Assembly (NCBI GenBank): GCA_015680685.1
Contig: MNCI01007630.1
Span: forward strand, 167,075-231,074
Origin: Gnetum montanum
Lineage: Eukaryota > Streptophyta > Gnetopsida > Gnetales > Gnetaceae
Direction of reading: 5' to 3'
Length of the DNA stretch: 64,000 nucleotides
Shown: positions 36,031 to 48,179 of the stretch, piece by piece
Layout of the letters: every line of letters begins with the position of its first letter
Numbering within the stretch: the stretch's first letter is position 1
The notes under the pieces: generated by a model
Told to the model about the DNA's origin: nothing
What the model saw: only the letters and a program-made list of their open reading frames with translations
The model's database searches: none
Made by a program: the position numbers and the translations under genes

Positions 36031-36430
36031 CATCTCTGGTTCCTCGATTTGTGGCTACATCCCAACTCCATCAGAGCCGCTGCATTGCTCGCCATCAGCC
36101 AATCCTAACAACATTGTTGCTATTCATATACAGTGCTTGAAATCTCATCCGATGCCTTCGTTTCATCAGTAGCTATTTAAGTCTAAGCTTGCTTACNCGG
36201 ATGAGATTTCAAGCACTGTATATGAATAGCAACAATGTTGTTAGGATCGGCTGATGGCGAGCAATGCAGCGGCTCTGATGGAGTTGGGATGTAGCCACAA
36301 ATCGAGGAACCAGAGATGAAATTTCCAGTTTATAGTTGTAGCTGACTATCATGGGTTAGTTTTATGTCATGACCTATTGGACATTTCCCGTTTAGCATTG
36401 TGGCGGACGGTACATTGCCAGTTTCTAGTC
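35919..36430. repeat. Perfect inverted duplication bounded by single Ns
   Basis: 35919-36151 and 36198-36430 are both 233 bp and are reverse complements with one mismatch seen. The second arm is bounded by N at 36197 and N at 36431. This is most likely an assembly artefact: a short contig placed backwards between two gaps. Confidence 0.85.
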
Positions 36431-36431
36431 N

Positions 36432-37130
36432 ATCCCTCAACATCTCCTACTTGGCTACATCCTAGATACACCCAGTATAGCCCAAAACATTGAACATACT
36501 ATTGCATACTGTGCCACCCTTAAGCGGTTGCAACCCACAACATGGAATTTGAGCATGTGCATAAGATGGACAAAAAAAAAGAAAAAAAAAACATTCCAAT
36601 AAACCCTTGATAGGATGGAAATTTCCTTGAAAGCAAACACTTATGTCTAAAATAATCAAGTAACATCTCGTTGCATGGCTTTGGCTCTCTGCCAATAGGT
36701 TTCCCATAAACACTAAACAAGGGCCCTATTCCTCCAAATAATGCAACACATCATCGCGTGGCTTTGGTTATGCCAACAAGTTTTCTTAAACACCAAGCAA
36801 TAGTCTTGTACTACCAAAGGACATACACATCATGTTTTGATCCCAAATCTACTAAAAAATGGCTAGAAAATAGCTATTTACGAAGATAAGCATGACCCAC
36901 ACACATACCCGGACATCCTCTTCACCACACACAAGCCCTTGATTGGTTACCAATCCCTACAATTCTCATTTCCCTATCAAATACAAATTTCATTTCCTCA
37001 ATCCTATGTACTATCGAACATGGTATGATGACGTCTAGCTAGGTGGCATAGGACAATGTCTCTATGAAGTTGCTTATGGTCTTTTTCACTTCTTTGCCGA
37101 TGCTTCTCAGGTCGATTCCTCCAAGCGTCA
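36432..37130 (+). other. E3 3' untranslated region
   Basis: No gene seen. An A/G tract lies at 36572-36591, about 555 bp before the LTR. Near-copies of a unit with TGGCTTTGGCTCT and CATCGCGTGGCTTTGG follow. Confidence 0.6.
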
Positions 37131-37145
37131 ACAACGAGGGGCCAA
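37131..37145 (+). promoter_or_regulatory. Polypurine tract of E3
   Basis: ACAACGAGGGGCCAA lies directly before the LTR start. It differs from E1 by few bases. Confidence 0.85.
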
Positions 37146-38414
37146 TGAAACACCACAAAATTTTGAGCTTAGTACTTCTCCAACAAGAATCAAGCTAAGT
37201 CATGACACTCCCTAGCATGACTAAAGCTTGAGGGCCTCACAAATAGCTTCAACCAGAGTCGATCTCAATAAGGAGTAGTTCCCTGGGACCCGTAGATGAC
37301 CACAACGACATCTGCTATCAAACATGGCAACTTTGGAGCTCAAGATACTTAGTATTCACTAAGTATGCATTCTCAGCGTAAATGTATACACCCAAGTATG
37401 CATTCTCAGTGTATACGCCCAACGTATATGCCCAGCAGGTATAACGTGTACACCCAGCGTATACGCCCAGCATGTACATAGTGTACGACCAGTGTGTAGC
37501 ACAATGTATACCAATCGAAGCTCTCTAGAACTGTACTAGATCAAGGTCAATCAATCTTAACATCCACAGGCAGCATTTTCATGGCATTTGAATTCAAATC
37601 TAAAGGATGAATGACTTCTTTTATTCTGATCTAGTCTATACGCTAAGGTCATACGTCCAGCATGTATACGCTAGCATACAGCAGTATACGCTGGCATGAA
37701 GCACACTGTACACTTGTAAAATTTCATTCTTTTTCACTCGGTCAATGCACCACATGTCACCCGACCCAAGAGCCTAGCACTCCATAGCCAATCATCCCCT
37801 CTCAGACCTGAGTCTAACGTTTAAACTTGTATAGAAACCCCAATTTTTCACTAGATCGAGGTTGGCAATTTTGAGCAAACTAGAGACAAAAAAGGAACTA
37901 GAGATGCTAAGAAATCAGAGAGCAAAGTAGAAACCCTGTACGCTTGACCTTACCCCTACATGCTGAGCATATAGCCTTCACGTTGTACCTGCAGTTAAAC
38001 CAGTACACAATCATCCCTACGCATCCACCGGGGCTCTTCGTCCGCCTTATGTCAGATTCACAACTACGTTAGACCGGTGCATTGTAACTCTCTATCTCAT
38101 AATAATATTATCACATCTATTTTGCTAATATTTGTTACAGTTTTTCAATAATCATCGCATGCATATTACTTATTTTCCTGTACGTTTACGCTTCGTTTTA
38201 CATTAGTTACGCCGTTTACGTATAACCCAGCATACAGTATATCGATGTACGTTCGGGGAAATCCTTGCCTGATCCACGTACAAACCACTCAAGGTACTCT
38301 GCCTTCATTAATTCCATCTTGCCCTCAAGCGAAGGTAGGATCTTCTATGCGTGTCCAGTGATCTCCAGGTTTCTATTTCATTCCAGCTGGAGATCGACGA
38401 TTTCGGATAGTACA
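37146..38414 (+). repeat. 3' LTR of E3
   Basis: 1,269 bp, TGAAACACCACAAAATTTTG to GATAGTACA. It pairs with the 5' LTR and contains fewer GTATACGCCC units. Confidence 0.93.
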
Positions 38415-38419
38415 GTAGC
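38415..38419. repeat. Target-site duplication of E3, right copy
   Basis: GTAGC, identical to 20461-20465. The following GTAACAGGGTGTTACGCTAT continues the interrupted E2 LTR repeat. Confidence 0.85.
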
Positions 38420-38569
38420 GTAACAGGGTGTTACGCTATGCTATGATACACTATGCAGCGTAACAATGTGTAATAGTATAGTTTTACAAGGTGTTAAAAG
38501 TGTCATCATTTTAACACTTAGAAAAATTTGCAGTCGAGATGCCAAAACATGAAATTTTGTGGTGTTTCA
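38420..38569 (-). repeat. 5' LTR of E2, first 150 bp
   Basis: On the minus strand it begins TGAAACACCACAAAATTTCA, the LTR start shared by all elements here. Together with 19440-20465 it makes an LTR of about 1,176 bp. Confidence 0.8.
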
Positions 38570-40849
38570 CCCACTTCCGTACCAATCTAGTAGGTCGAGA
38601 GGTTGTTACTACATGTTTAAATTCCTTTGTAAATTTTTCATTTCTTACGTCTTTGAACTAAACATTTTGTGAACTTGTAGCAAGGGTGAAGAAGCCCAAG
38701 GAGGTGATGGTGGTGGCCGCAGAGGCTCAGGGAGCGAATGTTTATTTGAAATATGGCGAAGTAGCTGGGAGCTAGTGCTGGCTGAACACTGGGGCTTTAG
38801 ACACCCTCCTCCTAAACCTTGAGAAGGTGGGGATTATGGATCTATTCCTAGGCTCGAATCCGAACGTTCCCGCGGCTGAGATGCTCACCTTGATTGGGTC
38901 CTTTTTCGATAAGGTGGGCCATTTTCACCTGAGCGTGCATGTCATGTGGGTGTTCATTGACATCAATGACTAGCTATTTGTAGATCTGTTTGGCATCCCT
39001 ACCGAAGGCATTGAGGTGGGGTCAAAATCCAAGATGGAGTTTACCCTTTGGAAGAAGGACCTTGAAGAGTGGCTGAGACTCACCAAGGAGCGTAATGGGC
39101 TCGCCATGGAGAAGCTTAAGGAAGGAGCCATCAAGGAGCTCTACCCTATTTTTTGTGCCCATGTGTTCCCCCAGTTGCTTACGTAGGGGAAGGTCCTGGG
39201 GCTTGAGTAAGCTTGGATCATGCACGAGGTCATGTAGGAGGGGACTCGCTACAACTGGGCTGAGTCCCTATGCAAAGGCTTGTAGACCACGATCCTGGAA
39301 CACCGTGAGAAGATGGAGGCCCAATCCAACGTCCACTATGCCTTTTATATAGGCTGCCTCAAGTGCTTTGGGAAGTTTCTAGTGGTTTGGGAGAGAGGAA
39401 ACTGGGTTTTGCGGAATCTTGACCAGATTTCCAGACCCTGGATTCGCCAGGTTCTCCAAACCACCCGAGCCCATGATTCCCCAGAAGTTGTTGGGGAGTA
39501 TTTTTTTTGTAACGACTAAGGATCGGGAAGCCCACAATGTTCATGGCCAGGATAGTCTAGAAGAGACGCCCCCCACTATGGATGGTAGCATGTCATGTGG
39601 TGGGTCTTTGCTAGCTGAAACGGTTGCTAGCACATTGCGGAGGAAGATTCCTTCCCCAGCCTTGGATGTGGAAGAGGAGGAAGGGTGAAGACTGTGGCTC
39701 AAACTGTAGAGGATGAGACCTCCTATTGGTAAGTGCCTTTTTTTAGTACTTACTTTGTTGTGGTCTGCTATACCATGCTACGCTAGATGAGGTAGCGTAG
39801 CATAGCATCTGTTTTAGGCTACTTGCTTTGAACTAATGCTAATATGTCTGACTATCAGTAGAGAGAGAAGAAGAAGAAAGTGATGAAGAGGTGTCAGACC
39901 CTAGGATGGGGGTAGCGAATAAAGGTGCACGGGCCCCAATTTTGGTGAGAGGGGCCTTGGTAGCGACGAATAAGGACACGGAGGCCCCAATTTTGATGAG
40001 AGGGACTCTAGTTGCGAAAAGGGGAGTTTCTATAGCTAGGGTAGGGACTCTTGTCATTAGGGAGAATCCTCCCATTGAGGAGTCCTACATGAATAAATAA
40101 TACATTGGTCTCCACAAGGGGAAAGTACCAATGCATAAAGAGGAGGTCCATATGGACCTAGAAGAAACTTCTAGCCAGGCCTCCACCATCATTTTATGTC
40201 AGCCGGAAGAAAGAGTGCCATCGAACGTTGGTGAGTTTGGCAACAAGTCTACCTTATCATAGTCCACTTTGGTCATTGCTAATATGTTTGGTTATGTAAT
40301 AGATGTTACTGCTAATGCCATAGGACCAACCTTGGCTCATACTAAGCCTCAGGCTAAATTTTCTGACAAGTTCACATTCATGCAAGGTGTTATTAATGAC
40401 ATGATCAAGCACCTTTAGCGGGTGGACCCTGAAGTGGGTAGGTAGTGGTGTTACTTGCTCTATTGGTGTTATGATAAAGTTTCTCATGTTTACTACTTGT
40501 GCTATGCTAATGTGGAAAATGTGTTTTTCATGTTATGATAGCTTCTCGACTCAAGTGGGACCCGACACAACCTTGGAAGGTTAGTGCCATATCCTCATTT
40601 CCACCAAAAGTAACTGAGATGTCTCGTCGTGCGTACAACGAGGCCTGCAGATGCACCTTACTCTCGACACACTCTCTATGGAAGTGTCAACATGCTAACG
40701 AAGAGTTATGGAAATAGACCCAAGGGGCGAAATAGGAGGTGGCCAACCTGAGGTCTAAGGTAGCGAATCTCAGGTCGAGGAATGAGTTCCTCATAGCCCA
40801 AGTGACCAACGACAAAGACTAGCACATAGCCATGGTGGATCATGCTAGG
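38570..40849 (-). mobile_element. E4: remnant known only from its antisense gene
   Basis: Between the E2 LTR and the E5 LTR lies the middle part of one antisense gene (plus strand). Since this gene is antisense in the other elements, E4 itself is minus-strand. E2 inserted in its intron 3 and E5 in its exon 7. No gag or pol of E4 is in the window. Confidence 0.7.
38681..40849 (+). pseudogene. Antisense accessory gene, E4 copy (exons 4-7)
   Basis: Acceptor AACTTGTAG at 38680; exon 4 is 38681-39728 (donor GTAAGT); acceptor GACTATCAG, exon 5 is 39859-40230 (donor GTGAGT); exon 6 is about 40324-40437 (donor GTAGGT, motif DKFTFMQGVINDMIKHL); exon 7 starts at 40542 (LKWDPTQPW) and is cut by E5 at 40849. 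Exon 4 keeps VDLFGIPTEG, LYPIF, YNWAESL and KFLVVWERGNWV. Several in-frame stops are present (TAG for Trp or Gln). Intron 3 survives at 38570-38680. Exon borders agree with those of E3 and E7. The base composition is richer in G than in the neighbours. Confidence 0.8.
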
Positions 40850-42966
40850 TGTACCATCCAAAATCGTCGATGCAAGGCTGGAATGAAACAAACATTGGGA
40901 GATCCTTGGAAGAAATATAGAAGACCCTACCTTTGCTTGAGGGCAAGCTGGAATGAATGAAGGCAGAGTGCCTTGAATGATCCACGTGCGGATTAAATGA
41001 CTTCCCCAACGTACACACTTTGCAATGCATTGGGTTATGCATAAACGATGCACATTAAACATAAACCATAATCATAAAAAGACACAATAACGTAATTTGG
41101 AATGTAAACGTAAACTGGAAAAACAAAGAAAATTGCAATAAATCTAGGCAAAATGTAAATTGTTTTGTATTGAAAAATGATTACAGTGTGCACCAATCAG
41201 AACGTAATTCTGGATTGATCACAAGGCGAACGTTTAGCCCTAGTGGGTGATGAAAGGTGCTGGAAGATGTAGGTTTTGGATTGTAGGGAAATGCAGCATC
41301 CAAGTCTGATGTCGAGCATACAAAGGTTGATGCCCAGATCTGCTAAGTGTCCTAGATCCAATTTTTGCGTCTATTTGTAAAAATTTCCAACCCCCTTGAT
41401 CTAGTGAAAAATTAAGGTTTTTATAAGATCTTGGGCGTTAGATTTAGATATGGAAGGAGATGAGTGGTTGTGAGGTGAGAAAAATTTGGATCGGGAGATA
41501 GGTGGTATGTTGACCGAGTGCAAGATATGTTACAACTGTACAACATGTAGTGTACGCACTAGCGTATGAATGCCTAGCGTATAGGCTTGGAACGCTCAAG
41601 AAAACTTAAAATTTGCAAACAAATTTGTATGTCACAAAAAGAATTAGGTCTCTAGCTTCTGGATCCATGCTCTGGCCTATTGTTTTTAGCTTCAGTGTGT
41701 CTTGAAATGCCCTGGCATGTTGGCATCCGTGTACAATGTTCAGCGTATGAGATTGGGCATCTAGTGTGTATACGCTGGCCAGTGTATGGACCATAAATGA
41801 TGCATTTTGGACCAAATTTTGACTTCCAAAGCTAGTTTTGACTATAGATCTATAGGGCTTATGTCTTGAGGGTGCTTTATGTCAAATTTGAGCTGATTTT
41901 TCCCTGATCTAGTGCTATTTTGAAGGACTTTGTGGGGTTGACACTGGGCTATATATTGGCCAGCGTCAACCTTAGGGTACACCTCATGACCTACCATTTT
42001 GGATGTCTGAATCTATACGATGGTGCTTTTCCCTTGATTCATGAGAATTGCTGATCCTCCACGGTGTCTAAATGCCAATTTTAACTTCATTTTAATGCAG
42101 TTTGAGGCCTATTTTGGTGGTTTACGTTGAGCTATATGCTGGCCAGCGTATACCAAGGTGTGCTCAGCGTAAATAGGTGAAAATGGCTCGTTGGAAGCCC
42201 AGAACTGAAGTTTTTGAAGCCTGTGACCTTGTAGGATTATTGCCCATGTACTGAGGATCAATTCTAGGTTGAAAAATTTCCCAAAAGTGCATGATTTTCC
42301 CCGTTCATTGTGGTCTACGCTGGGCTATACACTGGGCAGCGTATACCAAGGTGTGCTCAGCGTATACACTTGAAAATGCATCATTTCAAGGTTAAAACTT
42401 GATTTTTAGGTGCCTGTGATGATACCCAATAGTTTCCCTGCCTGCAAGAGTCAATTCTAGGTGAAAATATTACTTTTTAGTTCCTATTTTGGGCCGTTTT
42501 TGGTGGTATACGTTGGGCTATACGTTGGCCAGCGTATACCAAGGTGTGCCCAGCGTATACGCTTGAAAATGCATCATTTAGGGCCCAAACATTGATTTTT
42601 AGAGGGTTGAGAGTTGCTAGAGACCTCGAGGAAGTTCATGGTGGGTCCAAATGCTTAATTCTGGCATGTTTTAACTTATTTTTGGTGCCCAAATGTTGCC
42701 ATACGCTGGCCTGTACGCTGGCCAATGTATAGCCCAGCGTGCAGAGCATATACTTGGTCAAACGAAAGTATTTTGAACCCAAAACATGAAATTTGTGATG
42801 CTGGATGTTGATGTAGTCACTGTGGGTCCTAGGGTACACTTTCTTATTCAATTATGCTCCGTTTGATGTTGTTTTTCAGGCTTTCAAGCTTGGTCATGCT
42901 CGGGACCAACATGACTTAACTCAATTTCTATCTACAAGTGTTAGCCAAAATTTTTGTGGTGTTTCA
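40850..42966 (-). repeat. 3' LTR of E5
   Basis: 2,117 bp, minus-strand ends TGAAACACCAC and GGATGGTACA. Contains five copies of a roughly 190-210 bp unit with GCCAGCGTATACCAAGGTGT and a TATA box at 41425-41418. Confidence 0.88.
41418..41425 (-). promoter_or_regulatory. Likely TATA box of the E5 3' LTR
   Basis: TATAAAAA on the minus strand. Same place as in the other E5 LTR (49752-49745). Confidence 0.5.
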
Positions 42967-42983
42967 TTAGCCCCTCTTTGTTG
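42967..42983 (-). promoter_or_regulatory. Polypurine tract of E5
   Basis: On the minus strand CAACAAAGAGGGGCTAA directly precedes the LTR start. Confidence 0.82.
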
Positions 42984-44480
42984 ATGATTGGAGGAATTGA
43001 CCCTAGACACATCTAAAAAGAAGTAGAAAAACCACAAGAAAACTGGTAGCAAGCATTTTCCTTTGGCACTTGGCCAGATGTCATCGCACCTTGTTCAGAA
43101 GTACCTGGGATTGGGAAATGAAGTTTTGAGATGATGTCTAGGGGAGATGCTTGCCACTGTCATCTTGTGCAAACAAGTCATGTTTTTCCTTGTCGATGGT
43201 CAATATTTGGTAGACTTGGAACCAAGGCATGAGGAGTACGTCCTTTGGAGGAACGAGACTCTTGTATCATGTTTAAGAGAACTCGTTGTCACAGCCAAAG
43301 CCATGCAATGAGGTGGTGCATTCTTTGGAGAAACAGGACCCTTATGTTAGGTTTAAGGGAACCCATTGTCTAACAGCCAAAGCCAAGTAGTAACATGATG
43401 TGTTTGAGACATGAGTACTTCATTCCAAGACAACTACCTTCTCGCCTAGGGCTTGTATGGGAAGTGCCAAGGGTCTTGTGGTTCATTTTGTTCTCTACTC
43501 TTTGATCTTTTCCTTTTTTTTCTTTTTTTTTCTTTTTTTTCTTTTTTTTCTTTTTTGGTTTTCAGAAAGATCTTTCTTTCAATTTTTCACTCATGCTCAT
43601 GTGCTATGTTGTGTGTTGCAACTTCTTGAGAGTATCGTAGCATGCAATAGTGTGCTCAAATGTTTAGGGTGTATTGGGTGTATCTGGGAACTATAACCGG
43701 GTAGGAAAGGGAACAAGAGTGCTGGGGAAATGGGGAATGTATCAGGAACTGGGAATGTACTTTTGAACAAATTGATTAACCTAGTTCCGTGCATTAGAAA
43801 CAATGTGGAACCTTGTCACCGTGATGAAGTGTATCCATGTATGAGCACCACTAGGTGTCATCCTGCAAACACAACTCCAAGAAGACAAGAAAACCAAAAG
43901 TGAATGAGTTAGTGAACACTTTAGACACAAATGTGGCCAATGCAAATGGAGGCACCATGTGAAACTTAAGGAAAAAAATGAGCAACAATAGTGTTGTTAG
44001 AGCCGATGTGATGAATGATGTGGCAGGCATTGATGAAGAAATGTCATGAATTACAGCAGCAGATGAATGTGCCAGAGATGATCTTGCCAGTTTATAGCAT
44101 TAGCAGATTGTTGTGGGTTAGTTTTACATCATAACCCATTGGAAGTTGCTAGTTTATCGTCGTAGCATATGGTGCGATGCTAGTTTATAGTCATGGCGAA
44201 CTATGAAGAGGCAAGATAGTTTATAGTCTTAGTGGACTCTAGTGAACAAACCTGTGGCAGTTTAATGTCATACTGAATGCTTTGTGGTATCAATTTTAGG
44301 TCATGATGCTAGGACCACTGTGTGGTGTCAATTTTGAGTCATAACCCAGGACATTCAGTGGTATCAGTTTACCATCATGATGCTAGGACAAAAGTGTGCA
44401 TTATGAGTGTGACCAGTGGTGTTAGTTTACCATCATGATGTAAGGAAAAAGTGTGGTATTAGTTTTAATTCATAATGCTA
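42984..44480 (-). other. E5 3' untranslated region
   Basis: No gene. It holds three units of about 85-100 bp with CAGCCAAAGCCA (43230-43420), a long pyrimidine run on plus (A/G on minus, 43508-43556) about 540-590 bp before the LTR, and the post-integrase motif array at 44085-44480 (GCTAGTTTATAGTC type). Confidence 0.65.
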
Positions 44481-44865
44481 GGATTGTCGGTGTGGATGCA
44501 TGCGTGTGTGTCTGTATGACCCTATAAACAAAAGCAACTAGAGAAAACAATGTTAAATAGGAACTGTAGAAAACATGAACTAAAATGCACAAGTAAATAG
44601 AAAATAATGCGAAACGGTGGTAGTTCAAGGCCATTTTGGGCCACAGTTTAGTTTAAGGCCTTTTCAGGTCATGAGAGAATGCATAAGCTAGTACAATACA
44701 AATGAACATGAGATATGCACTGCGAAAGAATGTGAAAAGTGTGCAGAGATTTGACTTGTTTTTGGCCATAGGGACATTTTGATCGTGTGGTTGTCTCCTA
44801 ACTGGATGTTGTTTTGGAAGCATTTTAGGCTTAGGTTTAGCTACGAGGCTTATGGTTTTCACCAC
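44481..44865 (-). other. Deletion join in E5
   Basis: No gene. The post-protease motif (AAGGCCATTTTGGGCC read in plus, 44625) lies close to the post-integrase array. The whole antisense gene and pol are missing here. Confidence 0.6.
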
Positions 44866-47800
44866 TCATTTAGGTGTTTTAGCTCTAAATACTATGTCAG
44901 TTGCCACTCGTTCAGGCATTTTGGCTCTAGGTGTTGCATTTGTTGTCGTGTGTTTTGCATCAAGAGGCTCCTCTTTCAAGACTTGTGACATGTCTATGTT
45001 GTGATCAGCTTGAAAGGGAGTGTTGTCGCCATGTATAATGACTTGCCCACCTTCGTATGGAAGGTGGATTTCTTGATGTATCAGTGAGGAAACAGCTCGT
45101 TGTTGCTCTAGCCATGGTCTTCCAAGAATCATGTTGAAACTGGGCATCTCTTCTATGACAATGAACTCTGCACTGGTGGGGAATTGTTCACCTACCATGA
45201 AGGCTAGGTTAATCATGCCCTTGACTATGACACATGATCTATTGAAGGATTTTAGACACATGGTTTATGTTGGCATGATCTCTTCTGCCATGCCTAGTTT
45301 GTCGATGATGGAGTATAGAACTATGTTTGTTGTCGCGCCATCATCAACGTGCAGTCTATGAATGGTACATTGCCCAACACGTATGATAATCGACAATGGG
45401 GTTGTTGTGACCTCCCCTCATTCGGGGTTGACTTTAACTACATCGTTGCGGAAGGCTAAGGTGTTTGAACCCAATCCTTGTGGTGTGTGTTGTGAAATCA
45501 TTGCATTGATGGATTCCATGTTAGCAGGGATGTCCTTTGTAACAGGAACTGATGTTAACATTTGCACTAAGGCTTCACGATGAGCCGATGATGTCATGAC
45601 TAGGTCATACAAGCTCATCGTTGTGTTCTTCTATTTGAGCATTTGTTTTACCTAAGCTAGTGCAGTTACAAAGGTTGTGTTGTTGGTCACTATGTTGGCT
45701 TTGGCTTCCTTCATGTGGGTTGAGGGATGGGCCTCTTACGTAGAGGGCTTGGGACTGGTTTGCTTGAGATTAGGGGGAGGGGCCCCAACATTCGATTGTT
45801 GCTTGCTTGGGGTGGCCTTTACTTTGACTGTGGATGTTGTTCGTTGTTTTTTTTCTTCTTCTACTGCCATTTGGTAGGCTTACCCATGTTGTTGGCAAGG
45901 TTGACTCTTGAGGGAGAAGAGGTTGAGACGTTGCCTATGGTTGGGCTCCGGGTAGGTGAGGGGCCATCGTGTGGTGGCACCTTTATGAAAAATGGTAGTT
46001 TGGGAGGAGTTGTTGGTGTTTGACTAGCTTATTGTGGCACCTTGATGAGGAAAGGTTTCTTTGCGGTTTTGGTCGGTGCATCATGCCAGTTTAACGTCTT
46101 AGCGGATGACTATGGTGGTACTTTGACCACAAAGGGTGTCTTCAGTGCTTGGAATTGCATTGAATCTTGCCAATTTAATGTCTTAGTGGATGTCTGTGGT
46201 GGTGGTACATTGACCACAAGAGGTGTCATCGATGCTCTAGGTGGTACCTTGATGATGATGGGAGGCTCTTGTTCGTGGAGGCAGAGGGGATTATTGCCTT
46301 ACTGGGAGGCACATCGATCACAAAAGGTTGTTACATAAGTTTAGGTTTACTATCTATGCCAATGGAGTTTATGACATAGGAGGCATCGTTTGTGCTGTGT
46401 TGATTCAGGGTGTTGACATTCAGTTGGACCCGTTCTATCATTTCTTGTAGATCATCTTGTAATGCACAGCAGGTGTCGGTGTTATGACTGGACATCTGAT
46501 GGTAGTGACAGAATTGATCTAACTTGAAGTGTCGTGGGACTGGGTGCTCCTTTGGTGCTGCTAAGGTGGGATTCCTTAGTAGCTCGCAGTACCTATCATG
46601 TCTTAAATGGGCATTTTTTGCTACTTGTTTGTATTGGATTTTCCCAGTTCTAAGGAGTTTCTCTAGTAGTTCAGAAGGTTGTGCAGGTAGTGGTGTGTAC
46701 TTAGAGCGATCCTTGTGCTGAAAGTTGGGCCTTGGGGTGGCCCCTGTTGTTGCAGGAGGGTTGGTACTGGTGTTTTTTTTGTGCTTAAGGCTATAGTTTC
46801 TGTTCTTGTTTGTTGTTTGGAAACGTGTTGGTTCTTGTAAGCCACATAGACGGGATCATTGCTGGTTTGTGCACCTTGTTCAATGTTCTTGATCTACGTG
46901 AAAGCTTGGCTCAATGTTTGAGCACTTAGGTAGTACAATTTTGACTTAACGAAGTCATTCATGGCTCCCTTCAAAATCATAAGCAAATACATTTTAGGGA
47001 TGGGCTCATGAAGTTCATTAGGGCTATGCTCCATCGTTGAATGAACTTCTGCGCATGCTCCAGTGGTTCTTGTTTCACCTGTATCAGAGTGTCTAGTGTT
47101 ACTTTGGTCTTCAGGTTATACTTAAACCTAGTAATGAATTGATGTAATAGATCCTCCAGAGAGGATATGGAGTTACGAGGCAAGGATCAGTATCAATCTA
47201 AGGCTACGCCCGTTAAGGACATAGTGAACACATGCAAGATTACATGGGACCAAGCTTGAAGCAATAGAGTTTCTGATCGAAACATGACTAAGTGAGCGTT
47301 CAGATCTCCCTTCCTGTTGTACTTGGTTAACTGGGGTAGTGTGATTCCCTTGGGTAAAGCTAACGGTGGTAATGAAGAGTTAATTGGATCATCGTGGTAG
47401 AAGTCCAATATTTTAACTACTTCAGTGTTGGTAGTTTTGAGGTGCTTTACCTCATTAGCTAATGCTTGCATCCACTATTTTTCTTCTTCCCACTCTTGAG
47501 AGGTAGGTAGATTAGTTGGTTGGGGAGATTATGTCATTAGTTGCAATTATTGAGCAACGTTCGGAGTTGGGATTGCAGGGGATGGCATGCTCAAGTAAGT
47601 GGGTTGTTGAACAAGGGGTGTGGTTCCTTGTCTAGCCACTAACTATGGGGTGACACTATGAATGTGTGGGGCTGATGTAATGAAAGTGGCCCCATGTGTT
47701 TGCACTGGTGGCATGTACTAGGTGGACGTGGACATGGGTAGTCCATGTTGGGACACCAGTGCTTGCATGCTTGTTGATGTGTAAAGATGAATTGTCTATC

Positions 47801-48179
47801 CCACGTGTGAGTGGAACAATGGGCTAACATGGGCATGGGGACTAAGAATGTGGTATGAATCCTCAGGTTCAGATTATGCCTTGAAGTCATCTACATTATG
47901 TTGGTTTTTGGGCTCCTCAATGGGTCACCATGAGTTTTGGCTCCTTGCCAGAAGGAGCTGAGAGATGAGTCAATGGTGAGGGTTAGAAAGGGAGATGATG
48001 TCATATATAGAGGGGACGAATTTATGACCTCCCATGTATATGCGCTCAAAGTTTTGTTTTGCTTCCTATTCGATGGTGTCAAGGGGAAGGTTGGCTTGAA
48101 TCTTCACACAGATAAAGTTGTACTATTCCTATGTGAGGATTACGAAGGTGTGTGCGTTAGAGTTCTGAGATGACTCCAT
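44866..48179 (-). pseudogene. gag-pro: E5 gag-protease
   Basis: ATG 48179. The N-terminus has ESYNFICVKIQANL and a YDIISL segment, like E3. The capsid-like part, about 47470-46980, has LPQLTKYNRKGDLNAHL and RFKYNLKTKVTL. Near 45618 the protease follows in the same frame, with VDDGATTN (active site intact, near 45335) and FNMILGRPWLEQQ. The zinc knuckle lies near 46500. Roughly a dozen stops occur, mostly at Gln and Trp. The linker (about 46080-46200) contains the boundary motif inside coding sequence, read as a TKTLNWQ-type peptide. Confidence 0.85.

Larger units (their letters stand above)
20466..38414 (+). mobile_element. E3: complete Tat-like element with antisense gene (17.9 kb)
   Basis: Order: 5' LTR 20466-21796, PBS 21802-21819, leader repeats, gag 22272-25448, protease 25445-26431, antisense accessory gene 31535-27019 (minus), pol 32238-35709, 3' untranslated region, PPT 37131-37145, 3' LTR 37146-38414, flanked by GTAGC on both sides. 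The first 200 bp of the two LTRs differ at roughly one base in eight to ten by eye, so the insertion is old. At almost 18 kb it is large for Ty3/gypsy, mainly because of the antisense gene. Confidence 0.93.

Noticed and set aside
38681-40849. Isolated host gene
   Set aside because: Its exons align with the antisense gene of E3 and E7, so it belongs to an element remnant.
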